IMG/VR virus record: IMGVR_UViG_3300042695_000005 | Location: 1-22,761 of that record | Length of the DNA: 22,761 nt | Reading direction: 5' to 3' (one strand) | Source: a virus | Shown here: piece by piece, positions 15,403-22,759 of the stretch | Layout: every line of letters begins with the position of its first letter | Numbering within the stretch: the stretch's first letter is position 1 | Program-made: the position numbers and the translations under genes | Notes under the pieces: generated by a model | Seen by the model: the letters and a program-made list of their open reading frames with translations, nothing else | Databases searched by the model: none | Told to the model about the DNA's origin: nothing

Positions 15403-15834
15403 TTGCGTAGGGTTATTACTGATAATCAATCTCATTTAAAGGCTTGGATTAGTGGGGTTTTGGGCATAAATTTTGACGAAAATACCACTTGCATTGGGCA
15501 GGAAATAGACGGTGAAGTAAAGGCGGTAATTGCTTATACAAACATACAAGATAAATCTTGCTGTATGCACGTTGCGGCAATTCAAGACGGCTGGATTAGT
15601 AAAGATTTGTTATGGGCGGCTTTTGATTACCCCTTTAATAAACTAAAAGTAAAGGTTATACTAGCGGCAGTAGCTTCAACTAACGAAGAAGCGTTAAAAT
15701 TAGACCGACACCTTGGTTTTATTGATAAAGCATATATTGAAGATGCCCATTTAGATGGGGATTTAGTTATATTAGCAATGTGGCGTGAAAACTGTCGATG
15801 GCTCGGCATAAACGCCCCAATAAAAGGAGCATGA
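15403..15834 (+). CDS. GNAT-like acetyltransferase-fold protein
   Basis: A 143-residue protein with a GNAT-like layout: a strand region 'EVKAVIAYTNIQDKSCCMHV' (about 37-56), a helix, the strand 'KVKVILAAVAST' (81-92), then a helix 'NEEALKLDRHLGFI' (93-106) and 'LDGDLVILAMWRENC' near 118-132. The 'A...N..A..L...LGF' pattern is the usual C-terminal part of GNAT enzymes that bind acetyl-CoA. Small GNAT-like genes often sit between tail and internal-virion genes of podoviruses, where they may be virion components rather than enzymes. It starts with TTG at 15403 immediately after the nozzle stop; only purine-rich GGAG/GGGGG lies upstream. The substrate is unknown. Confidence 0.72.
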   Translation: MRRVITDNQSHLKAWISGVLGINFDENTTCIGQEIDGEVKAVIAYTNIQDKSCCMHVAAIQDGWISKDLLWAAFDYPFNKLKVKVILAAVASTNEEALKLDRHLGFIDKAYIEDAHLDGDLVILAMWRENCRWLGINAPIKGA

Positions 15835-15835
15835 T

Positions 15836-17215
15836 ATGGGTGGCGGTGGCGGTCTTTTAAGTCCAGTAACAAATTTAATATTTGGGAAACCCCCAAGCGC
15901 ACCCCCACCCCCTGATTATCGTGGTGCAGCGCAAGAAACTGCGGCTGGCAACCTTGATGCAGCTAGAGCAGCAGCAGCGGCAAACCGTGTAAATCAAGTT
16001 ACCCCTTATGGAAACCTTGATTACAGGGTTAGTGGTTTTGACCCATACGGCAACCCTACTTGGACTGCTACTACAAGTCTTTCTGATGTTGGTCAGCAAC
16101 TTTTAAACAATCAAAATGCTGCTAGTTTGGGTTTAGGTTCTGCAATTACTTCCCAGCTAGGTCAAGTACAAGATGTGATGGGGCGCGGATTTAACCCCAA
16201 TACCCCAGCCATTCAATATGGCGGTCAAGCCCCAACGCTAGGTCAAGTTGGTCAAGCAGGACAAGCGCAAGGCATGGGCAATGCTCCTACTTTACAAACA
16301 GGTCTTGACTATCAAGGCATGGAAGGCTGGGACAAGGCTACTGCGTTGCTAAATCAGCGTTTGCAACCACAAATCCAACAAAGCGAAGAACGCTTACAAG
16401 CCCAATTAGCCAATCAAGGTATTGCACAAGGCACAGAAGCGTATAACCGTGCTATGGCTTTACAAGGTCAAAAGACTAATGATTTGCTTACGCAAGCACA
16501 ATTGGCTGGTCAAAATGTTCAGCAGAATATGTTTGGTCAAGCCTTGCAAGGCGGTCAATTTGCTAACCAAGCAATGCTCGGACAAAACCAAGCGCAACTT
16601 GGCAATGTGGCTCAAAGCAATCAAGCCTTACAGCAAAACTACGCTAACCAATTGGCAGCGCAGCAACAAAACAACGCTGCAATGCAACAAATGTTTGCAA
16701 ATCAACAAGCTGGTGCTGGTTTAAGCAATCAAGCACAGCAACAGGCTTATAACCAAGCCCTTACCCAATACAATATGCCGCTTAATACTTTAAGTGCATT
16801 GCGTACTGGCGCACAGGTGCAAAACCCATCGTTTATTAATGCACCACAGCAAGCCACTACAAGTGGTGCAGATATTTTAGGTGCGACAGGCATGGACTAT
16901 AACGCCCAAATGGGCGGTTTTAACGCTCAAGCAGCCGAACGCAATAACATGATGCAAGGGTTGTTTTCATTAGGCGGTGCAGCATTGATGTCAGACATTC
17001 GCACCAAAGAAAACATTAAACAAATATATTGGCTGCCTAACGGCTTGCCAGTTTACGAATACGAATACAAGCCTGAGTTTAAAAACCATCCTTTAGCTGG
17101 ACATGGCAAGTTTATTGGTGTTATGGCGCAAGAAGTTGAATTGGTGCAACCTGAAGCAGTTATTACCAATGCAGATGGTATCAAAATGGTTAATTACGGA
17201 GTGTTAAATGGATAA
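15836..17215 (+). CDS. Gln/Ala-rich virion protein with shortened C-terminal S74 domain
   Basis: A 459-residue protein in three parts. The N-terminus (MGGGGGLLSPV, then 'KPPSAPPPPDYRGAAQET') and 'VNQVTPYGNLDYRVSGFDPY' (52-71) are typical of a family encoded before ejection proteins in environmental podoviruses. About 95-360 is rich in Gln, Ala, Asn and Gly and mostly helical. The C-terminus from residue 386 is an S74 chaperone: SDIRTKENI has the Ser-x4-Lys pair (S386, K391), followed by 'GKFIGVMAQEVELVQPEAV' and 'VNYGVL'. It stops about 20 residues earlier than the fibre's S74 domain and lacks its helical arm. It may be processed during assembly. AAAAGGAG (15822-15829) is a good ribosome binding site. 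The last 8 bases overlap the next gene. Confidence 0.78.
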   Translation: MGGGGGLLSPVTNLIFGKPPSAPPPPDYRGAAQETAAGNLDAARAAAAANRVNQVTPYGNLDYRVSGFDPYGNPTWTATTSLSDVGQQLLNNQNAASLGLGSAITSQLGQVQDVMGRGFNPNTPAIQYGGQAPTLGQVGQAGQAQGMGNAPTLQTGLDYQGMEGWDKATALLNQRLQPQIQQSEERLQAQLANQGIAQGTEAYNRAMALQGQKTNDLLTQAQLAGQNVQQNMFGQALQGGQFANQAMLGQNQAQLGNVAQSNQALQQNYANQLAAQQQNNAAMQQMFANQQAGAGLSNQAQQQAYNQALTQYNMPLNTLSALRTGAQVQNPSFINAPQQATTSGADILGATGMDYNAQMGGFNAQAAERNNMMQGLFSLGGAALMSDIRTKENIKQIYWLPNGLPVYEYEYKPEFKNHPLAGHGKFIGVMAQEVELVQPEAVITNADGIKMVNYGVLNG

Positions 17216-17507
17216 CAACTATTTCACTAATGTAGGCTCTTATATGCAGCCTGTTGATCCTAACGAACTAGCTAGACTAAATCCAGTTTTTCAAAACATT
17301 GGGATGCAACAAGCCAATCAAAATGCGGCAATGCAACAAGCCAATCAACTTACACAGCAAGCAGGCCAAACCCAGCAAGGCGGTGGAATGAATCCAATGG
17401 CTATGGCAATGATGTTGCGTAAAAAAAGCCCAAGTGCGCCTGTAACAGATTACAGCCAGCCTATGCCTAATTATTTAGACCCAGCATACCAACAGGCAGG
17501 ATATTAA
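17208..17507 (+). CDS. Small Gln/Met-rich protein, unknown function
   Basis: A 99-residue protein starting MDNNYFTNVGSYMQPVD, with a repeated 'MQQANQ' in the middle (about 33-47), a Gly/Met patch and a Pro/Tyr-rich end. It lacks recognisable domains. Its ATG lies inside the final codons of the S74 gene (8-base overlap), and the next gene begins one base after its stop. The Gln-rich composition resembles its neighbours, so it may be a virion component working with them; this is inference. Confidence 0.7.
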   Translation: MDNNYFTNVGSYMQPVDPNELARLNPVFQNIGMQQANQNAAMQQANQLTQQAGQTQQGGGMNPMAMAMMLRKKSPSAPVTDYSQPMPNYLDPAYQQAGY

Positions 17508-17508
17508 T

Positions 17509-18753
17509 ATGGCTATTGGAACATTACCCCCTGAACTGTTTGAGCAACAGCAGCAACTAAACCGCCAGCAACAAATGGCGCAGTTGCTTATGCAACAAGG
17601 TCAACAAATGCCACAAAGCCAAATGGTTAGTGGTCGTTATGTTGCCCCAAGCATTTTTCAAAATTTAGCCCCTTTATTTCAGACCTATATGGGTCAAAAA
17701 TTGTCTGAAAAAGGCGATAAACAAGCATTAGAATTAGCCGCTAAATTGCGTCAGCGTTATGGTGATGAAGTAAAAGAGTTCCGCAATCTTATGCAAGGCA
17801 GAGAACAGCTTGCGCCTGAACAGGCAGGGCCAACCCAAACTGGTCAACCCATTCCACAAGAAATGGTACGAAGCGCACCTAATGTACAAGGTGCTTACGA
17901 CTTTGCTGCAAGTGCATATAACCCTGCATTGCAAGCTGCTGGATTAAGAAAACTGACAGAAGGCCCAATAAAAGTAGGCGTAGAAGATACTTTAATTGAT
18001 TTAGTCACAATGAAGCCTGTATTTACTGGTGCTGGAAAACCCCGTGCGCCATTGCAAATTGATACTGGTACTGCTATTGAATTGCGTGATCCTCGTGATC
18101 CAACGGTGGTATTACAGCGTATTCCTAAGTCGCAAATGCCTACTGCTGGTCAAGTAGTTGAAACTGCAAATGGCCCAATGATTGTTAATACTCGTACAGG
18201 TGACGCTACTCCAATTATGGCTGGTGGACAGCCTTTAGCACCTAAATTAACTTCTGAACAATCAAAAGACATTACTGCGGTTAATCAACAAAGAGCAACT
18301 ATTGACGGTGCTATTGCTGATGTTGAAAAAAATAAATCAGCATTTAGCTTTGGTCGTGGTGTAGCGCAAAATGTTCCTTATGGCGAATCCATTGCAGGTA
18401 GATTTGAAAAGCCTGAAGATACACAAGCCCGTGCTTATGTATTTAACAATGTGTCATCCGTAATTAAAGAACGAGCAGGTACAGCCCAAAGCGCACAAGA
18501 ATTACAAAGACTTAACTCTTTCTTGCCAGCTACGACTGACAATGCCGATCAAATTGTTTCTAAGCTAAAAGGGTTTAAACAATACCTTAATGACTTTGAA
18601 AAAGGTACTAGAGTATCTCCATCTAGCAAACCTGAAGCACCTAAATCAACTTCATTTTCTAGTGATGCTGATTTACAACAAGCAATTACAAGTGGTGCTT
18701 TGAAAAAAGGCGATAAAGTAACTGTTAATGGTGTAACTGGAACTATTCAATAA
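17509..18753 (+). CDS. Putative internal virion/DNA-ejection protein
   Basis: A 414-residue protein. The start is Gln-rich and helical (residues 9-37), followed by 'YVAPSIFQNLAPLFQTYMGQ' (44-63), a helical region to about 110, a beta-rich middle (about 150-240, with 'GTAIELRDPRDPTVVLQRIP') and a helical part about 250-365. The end, 'SDADLQQAITSGALKKGDKV', is a small strand-rich tail. In podoviruses this position, after the nozzle and before a second large hydrophobic/Ala-rich protein, is that of internal proteins ejected to form a channel across the host envelope. No lytic transglycosylase motif is visible. The assignment rests on position and composition. Confidence 0.65.
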   Translation: MAIGTLPPELFEQQQQLNRQQQMAQLLMQQGQQMPQSQMVSGRYVAPSIFQNLAPLFQTYMGQKLSEKGDKQALELAAKLRQRYGDEVKEFRNLMQGREQLAPEQAGPTQTGQPIPQEMVRSAPNVQGAYDFAASAYNPALQAAGLRKLTEGPIKVGVEDTLIDLVTMKPVFTGAGKPRAPLQIDTGTAIELRDPRDPTVVLQRIPKSQMPTAGQVVETANGPMIVNTRTGDATPIMAGGQPLAPKLTSEQSKDITAVNQQRATIDGAIADVEKNKSAFSFGRGVAQNVPYGESIAGRFEKPEDTQARAYVFNNVSSVIKERAGTAQSAQELQRLNSFLPATTDNADQIVSKLKGFKQYLNDFEKGTRVSPSSKPEAPKSTSFSSDADLQQAITSGALKKGDKVTVNGVTGTIQ

Positions 18754-18754
18754 T

Positions 18755-20383
18755 ATGAAATTTGTACCTGATACTCAACAAGCACCACGCTTTGTTCCTG
18801 ATGAGGTAGCCGCACCTGCATCAACAGCTTATGCTGGCCCAGTCATAGAAGAAAACCCAGTATGGGCTTCTACAGGTGGTGGTGCTGCTATGGGTAGACC
18901 ACGCATGATGAACCGTACTAATGTTCAAGCACAACCAAGACCTTTAGAATCAGCTTTAGCTGGAATGACTAAATCTGCTATTGATCCACTTGTTGCTGGA
19001 GCGCAATTAGTTACTGGTGGCAATTTAGGTACAAGTCAATTAGCCCAAAATCTTGATAAACAAGCAGATGTTTATTACGAAGCCAACCCTATATCTTATG
19101 GTGCTGGTCGTGTAGCTGGTGCAGTAGCCCCTGCCGCAGCCATTACTCGTGGTGCTGGCATGATTCCTAGTTTTGCTAGGGCAAACCCTATTGTTCAAGG
19201 CTCTGCTCTTGGCGCAACATCAGGTTTAATCACACCTATAAACACAGGTGAAACTGGCGCAGATATGTACGGTAATGTTGCCAAGAATGTGGCTGTAGGT
19301 ACGGCTTTTGGCGGTGCTGTTCCTGTTATTGGTTCTATTCCATCTATGTTGCGTGGCAAAGCACCTAGCCCACAAATGGTTGATTCTATTACTAGAGCAA
19401 GAGAATTAGGCTATGTAATACCACCAACCCAAGCTAATCCTAGTATGTTAAATCGGATTATGGAAGGCGTTGCTGGAAAAATTAGCACGGCTCAAAACGC
19501 TAGTGCTAGAAACCAAGAAATTACCAATAAATTAGCCGCTAAATCATTAGGTTTGGCTGACGATACTGTTATTACTCCGCAAGTGTTATCAGATTTGCGT
19601 ACTACGGCTGGAAACGCATATACCAATCTAGGTTTGGCAGGTCAAGTTGTAACGGATAAATCTTATATCAATGCTTTAGATGACATAGCAAAACCGTTTG
19701 TTGTTGCTGCAAAAGGCTTTCCTGATGCGCCACCAAGCCCAGTTTTAAACTTAGTTCAATCTTTAAAATCCCCCAGTTTTGATGCTACTGCGGCTATTGA
19801 AAAAGTTAGACAGTTAAGAACGGCTGCTGATGACGCATTTAGAAGTGGCAACACAGACATAGGTCAGGCTTCTAAAAAAGCCGCTGCTGCTATTGAAAAC
19901 GCATTAGAAGGTCATTTATCTAAAACAAATCAAACTGATTTATTAAGTAAATTTAGAGATGCACGGCAGTTAATTGCTAAAACTTATTCTATTGAAAAAG
20001 CGGCAAATACAACTACTGGAACTATTGATGCTAAAAAGTTAGCTGCTCAATTACAGCGTGGCAAGCCTTTATCAGGCGAATTAAAAAGCATTGCTCAGTT
20101 TAGCCAAGCATTTCCAAAAGCAAGTCAAGCTACAGAAGCTATGGGCAGTTTGCCGCAATTAAGCCCATTAGATTATGCTGCTGGATTAATTGGTGGCGTA
20201 AGTACAGGTGGTGTTGGCGCAGGTGCAATATTGGCTAGACCAGCTTTAAGAGCAGCGGCATTATCTTCTCCTGTTCAAAACCGTTTAATACCAAGCACAG
20301 CCGCACCATTTTTAACGCCTGAACAGCGTAACTTGGCTAGATTATTAACATTGCAAGGCGTTCAAGGAGCAATAAATGAGTAG
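18755..20383 (+). CDS. Putative internal virion/DNA-ejection protein with Gly/Ala-rich hydrophobic segments
   Basis: A 542-residue protein. It begins MKFVPDTQQAPRFVPDEV, with a FVPD peptide repeated at residues 3-6 and 13-16. Residues about 65-200 hold several Gly/Ala-rich hydrophobic stretches ('GAGRVAGAVAPAAAITRGAG', 'NVAVGTAFGGAVPVIGSI') that could insert into membranes, as expected of ejected proteins. The rest is mainly helical and charged, ending with another hydrophobic patch about 478-500 ('AAGLIGGVSTGGVGAGAILA'). No enzyme motif is seen. The ATG follows the preceding stop by one base and has only a weak GGAA upstream, so coupling is likely. The final 8 bases overlap the next gene. 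Confidence 0.65.
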   Translation: MKFVPDTQQAPRFVPDEVAAPASTAYAGPVIEENPVWASTGGGAAMGRPRMMNRTNVQAQPRPLESALAGMTKSAIDPLVAGAQLVTGGNLGTSQLAQNLDKQADVYYEANPISYGAGRVAGAVAPAAAITRGAGMIPSFARANPIVQGSALGATSGLITPINTGETGADMYGNVAKNVAVGTAFGGAVPVIGSIPSMLRGKAPSPQMVDSITRARELGYVIPPTQANPSMLNRIMEGVAGKISTAQNASARNQEITNKLAAKSLGLADDTVITPQVLSDLRTTAGNAYTNLGLAGQVVTDKSYINALDDIAKPFVVAAKGFPDAPPSPVLNLVQSLKSPSFDATAAIEKVRQLRTAADDAFRSGNTDIGQASKKAAAAIENALEGHLSKTNQTDLLSKFRDARQLIAKTYSIEKAANTTTGTIDAKKLAAQLQRGKPLSGELKSIAQFSQAFPKASQATEAMGSLPQLSPLDYAAGLIGGVSTGGVGAGAILARPALRAAALSSPVQNRLIPSTAAPFLTPEQRNLARLLTLQGVQGAINE

Positions 20384-20654
20384 AAACGGATCGGGTACAT
20401 ATACCCTACCAGCAGGTAATCCAGTCGTAACTGGCACAACTATTACTTCTAGCTGGGCTAATACATCGCTGTCAGATATTGCTGCTGCCCTGACACAATC
20501 GGTAGCCGCAGACGGTCAAACCCCAATGACGGGCGCATTAAACATGACCAACAACCTGATTGAGAATGTGGCAGACGCTACTGCAAGCGGTGATGCAGTT
20601 TCCCTTAACTTTTTGCAAACTGGTACTTATACCGTAAATTGCGGAACTTTCTAA
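20376..20654 (+). CDS. Very short fibre-type protein (N-terminal domain only)
   Basis: A 92-residue protein starting MSRNGSGTYTLPAGNPVVTG, with TTITSSWANTSLSDIAAALT and 'DGQTPMTGALNMTNNLIENV', cut to 20 as GQTPMTGALNMTNNLIENVA. This matches the N-terminal module that starts many podoviral tail fibres, where the repeat '...MTGALNM.NN.I.NVADAT..GDAV' leads into a longer receptor-binding part. Here it ends after about 90 residues with NCGTF, so it is either a minimal fibre/adaptor protein or a trimmed fibre. AAGGAG (20364-20369) is a strong ribosome binding site. It overlaps the ejection gene by 8 bases. Confidence 0.75.
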   Translation: MSRNGSGTYTLPAGNPVVTGTTITSSWANTSLSDIAAALTQSVAADGQTPMTGALNMTNNLIENVADATASGDAVSLNFLQTGTYTVNCGTF

Positions 20655-20656
20655 GG
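20643..20656 (+). repeat. GGAACTTTCTAAGG 3'-end repeat, copy 2
   Basis: Identical in all 14 bases to 5495-5508 and in the same place: last codons Gly-Thr-Phe, TAA, then AAGG that serves as ribosome binding site for ATG 20665. Confidence 0.8.
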
Positions 20657-20664
20657 TGCAAGTT

Positions 20665-20895
20665 ATGGCGTTTGAGATAGACCCAGTTAAATATGGGGTA
20701 CTTTGGCAAAAAGTCGAAGATTACGAGCGTAAGTTCGATTCTATGGAAAAGAAAATTGATGCTATGGACAACGATGTTAAAAAACTTCTTGCTATGGCTG
20801 AACGGTCAAAAGGCAGTCTTTGGGCGTTAATGGGCGTTGCTTCCGTTGTTGGTGGGGCATTAAGTTTAATTACTGATTTCTTTTTTAAAAAATGA
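20665..20895 (+). CDS. Small coiled-coil protein with C-terminal membrane segment (lysis-associated)
   Basis: A 76-residue protein starting MAFEIDPVKYGVLWQKVEDY. Residues about 12-47 form a heptad coiled coil ('MEKKIDAMDNDVKKLLAMAE'), and about 52-73 a membrane segment ('LWALMGVASVVGGALSLITD'). This is the layout of XhlA-like or accessory holin proteins. I prefer ATG 20665 to an in-frame GTG at 20656 because AAGG (20653-20656) is 8 bases upstream of the ATG. The stop overlaps the next ATG (ATGA). Placed at the head of a lysis cassette, it may anchor or control the holin; the exact role is unproven. Confidence 0.72.
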   Translation: MAFEIDPVKYGVLWQKVEDYERKFDSMEKKIDAMDNDVKKLLAMAERSKGSLWALMGVASVVGGALSLITDFFFKK

Positions 20896-21245
20896 ACGAA
20901 CAAATTGAATCTGCAAAAGAAGTTGCTGGTAAATCTATCGGCAAACAAGGCCTTTTCTACATTACCTTTATTGTGGTGATTGGTGTAGGTGCTTCAATTG
21001 TGCTTGAAGAAGGCAAAATGGCTGCGGTAATGGGTTTGCTTGGTGCTTCCCTTACTGCGCTTATATCCATGCTTAATGGCGTTGCTGGGGCTACCCCAAA
21101 ACAAGAAAAGCCTGAGTTTGAGATTATGAAGCAGCTTATTGAGCGTTTAGACAAGATGGCTGACCGTGACCCAATGAGCGTAGCTGTAGACGGTGATAAG
21201 GTTTTGGTTCGCAAGGGTGATAACGAAACCGCAATCGGGAGATGA
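20892..21245 (+). CDS. Small two-membrane-segment protein, possible holin
   Basis: A 117-residue protein with two hydrophobic segments, about residues 20-38 ('GLFYITFIVVIGVGASIVL') and 43-66 ('MAAVMGLLGASLTALISMLN'), and a charged C-terminal tail from about 70 ('KQEKPEFEIMKQLIERLDKM', then basic and acidic residues). A short loop with Glu-Glu-Gly-Lys separates the segments. Two-segment small proteins next to endolysins are often holins or antiholins. It sits between the coiled-coil membrane protein and a 3TM-type holin, so its role could be holin partner or regulator. Start ATGA overlap at 20892-20895 makes the frame convincing. Confidence 0.7.
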   Translation: MNEQIESAKEVAGKSIGKQGLFYITFIVVIGVGASIVLEEGKMAAVMGLLGASLTALISMLNGVAGATPKQEKPEFEIMKQLIERLDKMADRDPMSVAVDGDKVLVRKGDNETAIGR

Positions 21246-21246
21246 T

Positions 21247-21651
21247 ATGTTGGGACTAGATACCATTGTTGGCGTAGGAATGAAGCTGATTGACAAGCTG
21301 ATACCTGATCCCCAAGCTAAAGCCCAAGCCCAGTTAGAACTAGCCAAACTTGCCCAAGATGGCAAACTGGCTGAAATACAAGCAGACACCGCAGAATCCC
21401 AAGAAGTAACCAAAAGAGCGCAAGCGGATATGGCAAGCGATAGCTGGCTATCCAAAAACATTCGCCCCATGACTTTAATCTTTATTCTTGGTGGTTACTT
21501 TGTATTTGCCATGATGAGTGCTTTTGGCAATAACGCTAATGAAAAGTATGTAGAACTATTAGGCCAATGGGGGATGCTGGTCATGTCATTCTATTTTGGC
21601 GGCAGAACTCTTGAAAAAATCATGGACATGAAAGCCAAAAAAGATGCTTGA
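21247..21651 (+). CDS. Holin, 3TM (GTA-type) family-like
   Basis: A 134-residue protein starting MLGLDTIVGVGMKLIDKLIP, then DPQAKAQAQLELAKLAQDGK, a long amphipathic helix, and two hydrophobic segments at about 76-95 ('PMTLIFILGGYFVFAMMSAF') and 106-122. The N-terminus and layout agree with the holin-of-3TMs family (type PF11351), including the 'KLIDKLIPDP..K...QLEL.KL' opening. It would permeabilise the inner membrane to release the endolysin. I chose ATG 21247, just after the preceding stop, rather than an in-frame ATG at 21193 inside the previous gene. The last 8 bases overlap the endolysin start, so the two are coupled. Confidence 0.75.
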   Translation: MLGLDTIVGVGMKLIDKLIPDPQAKAQAQLELAKLAQDGKLAEIQADTAESQEVTKRAQADMASDSWLSKNIRPMTLIFILGGYFVFAMMSAFGNNANEKYVELLGQWGMLVMSFYFGGRTLEKIMDMKAKKDA

Positions 21652-22231
21652 AGCGCAGTTATTAGCTTTAGGCATTGAAGGCAAGTGGTTTGAGCCATTG
21701 CAAGAAACCTTTGAAAAGTACCAAATAAACACCCCAAAGCGTCAAGCCTGTTTTATTGGTCAATGTATGCACGAATCAGGCGGGTTTAAATTCCTGAAAG
21801 AGAACCTGAACTATTCGGCTAAAGCGTTAATGGCTACATGGCCCAGCCGTTTTCCTGACGCTGATACGGCAGAAAAGTATGCCCGTCAGCCTAAAATGAT
21901 TGCCAATAAAGTGTATTCGGGCAGGATGGGAAACACCGAAGATGGTGACGGTGCTAAGTTTATTGGGCGTGGATTGATCCAATTGACTGGCAAAGACAAC
22001 TATAAAGCCTTTGGAGATGCGATTGGCGAGGACTTGGTAGCTAACCCACAGCTTGTAGAAGAACCCCGCTATGCGGCTCTTTCTGCTGGGTGGTTTTGGA
22101 ATAAGCGTGGCTTAAATGCCCTAGCAGACGCTATGGATGTTACAACCCTGACCGTAAGAATCAATGGCGGCAAGATTGGCATTGATGACCGTATCGCTAA
22201 GATCAATAAAGCCTTAGACATACTGGCTTAA
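21644..22231 (+). CDS. Endolysin, GH19 chitinase/lysozyme-like
   Basis: A 195-residue muralytic enzyme with a single GH19 domain: CMHESGGF (41-48) carries the expected general-acid Glu44, a 'NYSAKALMATWPSRFP' region follows (55-71), and GNTEDGDGAKFIGRGLIQLT (96-115) is the signature around the substrate cleft, with Glu99 as possible second carboxylate. 'AGWFWNKRGLNALAD' and 'TLTVRINGGKIGIDDR' complete the usual C-terminal half. It cleaves peptidoglycan glycan strands. No signal peptide or cell-wall-binding domain is present, so it depends on the holin for export. The ATG lies inside the holin's final codons. Its stop overlaps, tail to tail, with that of a minus-strand gene. Confidence 0.92.
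   Translation: MLEAQLLALGIEGKWFEPLQETFEKYQINTPKRQACFIGQCMHESGGFKFLKENLNYSAKALMATWPSRFPDADTAEKYARQPKMIANKVYSGRMGNTEDGDGAKFIGRGLIQLTGKDNYKAFGDAIGEDLVANPQLVEEPRYAALSAGWFWNKRGLNALADAMDVTTLTVRINGGKIGIDDRIAKINKALDILA
22228..22231. other. Palindromic TTAA giving overlapping stop codons on both strands
   Basis: Plus-strand TAA (22229-22231) ends the endolysin; on the minus strand TAA (22230-22228) ends the facing gene. The two coding frames therefore overlap by 4 bases with no room for a terminator between them. Confidence 0.9.
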
Positions 22232-22578
22232 TCGGCAGTTAATTCTTTTAACTCAAACAAGCAATCCCGTTCAGGGAACACCGCAATATAAAGCCTAGCA
22301 AGGTAAGGCGATACATTGTTGCTAATCTTAAATGGCTTGGGGTTCATTGGACTTCTGTTTTGCGCTTCAGAGATAGCTGATTCATGCCGTAAATACGCAC
22401 ATAAATCCCTTGCTGAATGGTGTCTGCGCCCTGATCCCCAAACCCGATTTGCTTCATGGAAAAATGCCACAATAATGTGCCAATTTTTAGGCATCCATTC
22501 GTCAAAACCAAGCCTGTAGTTATCAGGCTGGCTATTGACTATATCAATCAGGCGTTGTTTTTTATCTTCTGCAAGCAT
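22228..22578 (-). CDS. Conserved-type phage protein, unknown function (convergent gene)
   Basis: A 116-residue protein on the minus strand starting MLAEDKKQRLIDIVNSQPDN. The core 'IIVAFFHEANRVWGSGRRHH' with SARDLCAYLRHESAIS, then FKISNNVSPYLARLYIAVFP and a FEL near the end, matches a short hypothetical protein found in many phages; its role is unknown to me. An upstream TTG at 22608 could extend it by 10 residues, but ATG 22578 lies one base after the stop of the gene before it (22582-22580), the spacing seen throughout this genome, so I prefer it. It converges on the endolysin and belongs to another transcription unit, perhaps early or replication genes. Confidence 0.78.
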   Translation of the reverse strand: MLAEDKKQRLIDIVNSQPDNYRLGFDEWMPKNWHIIVAFFHEANRVWGSGRRHHSARDLCAYLRHESAISEAQNRSPMNPKPFKISNNVSPYLARLYIAVFPERDCLFELKELTAD

Positions 22579-22579
22579 A

Positions 22580-22759
22580 TCAATCCAATGTGCAGATGAT
22601 AGATACAAAAACCGTTGCGACCAGCGTACAACAATAAATTAGGTCGGCAATGCGCTGTCGTTTAGCCTGTTTATTGTCACCAATAAGCCAACCCTGAATA
22701 GCAAGCATATCGTCATCTTGCTCAACATAGTATGGCTTTTGGTAATACTTGCCAATCTG
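22580..22759 (-). CDS. C-terminal part of a membrane-anchored-looking protein, unknown function
   Basis: An open minus-strand frame enters from the right edge and ends with TGA (22582-22580), one base before the ATG of the next minus-strand gene. Fifty-nine residues are visible: a polar, acidic start ('YYQKPYYVEQDDDMLAIQGW'), a basic patch 'KQAKRQRIADL', and a final hydrophobic stretch 'IYCCTLVATVFVSIICTL' that could be a C-terminal membrane anchor with positive residues on its inner side. An ATG at codon 18 could begin a shorter protein. The other two frames here contain stops. No family is recognised. Confidence 0.6.
   Translation of the reverse strand, partial: QIGKYYQKPYYVEQDDDMLAIQGWLIGDNKQAKRQRIADLIYCCTLVATVFVSIICTLD

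Noticed and set aside
22579-22608. TTG start adding 10 residues to the minus-strand gene
   Set aside because: ATG 22578 is one base after the upstream stop, while the TTG lies within the upstream gene and lacks a clear ribosome binding site.
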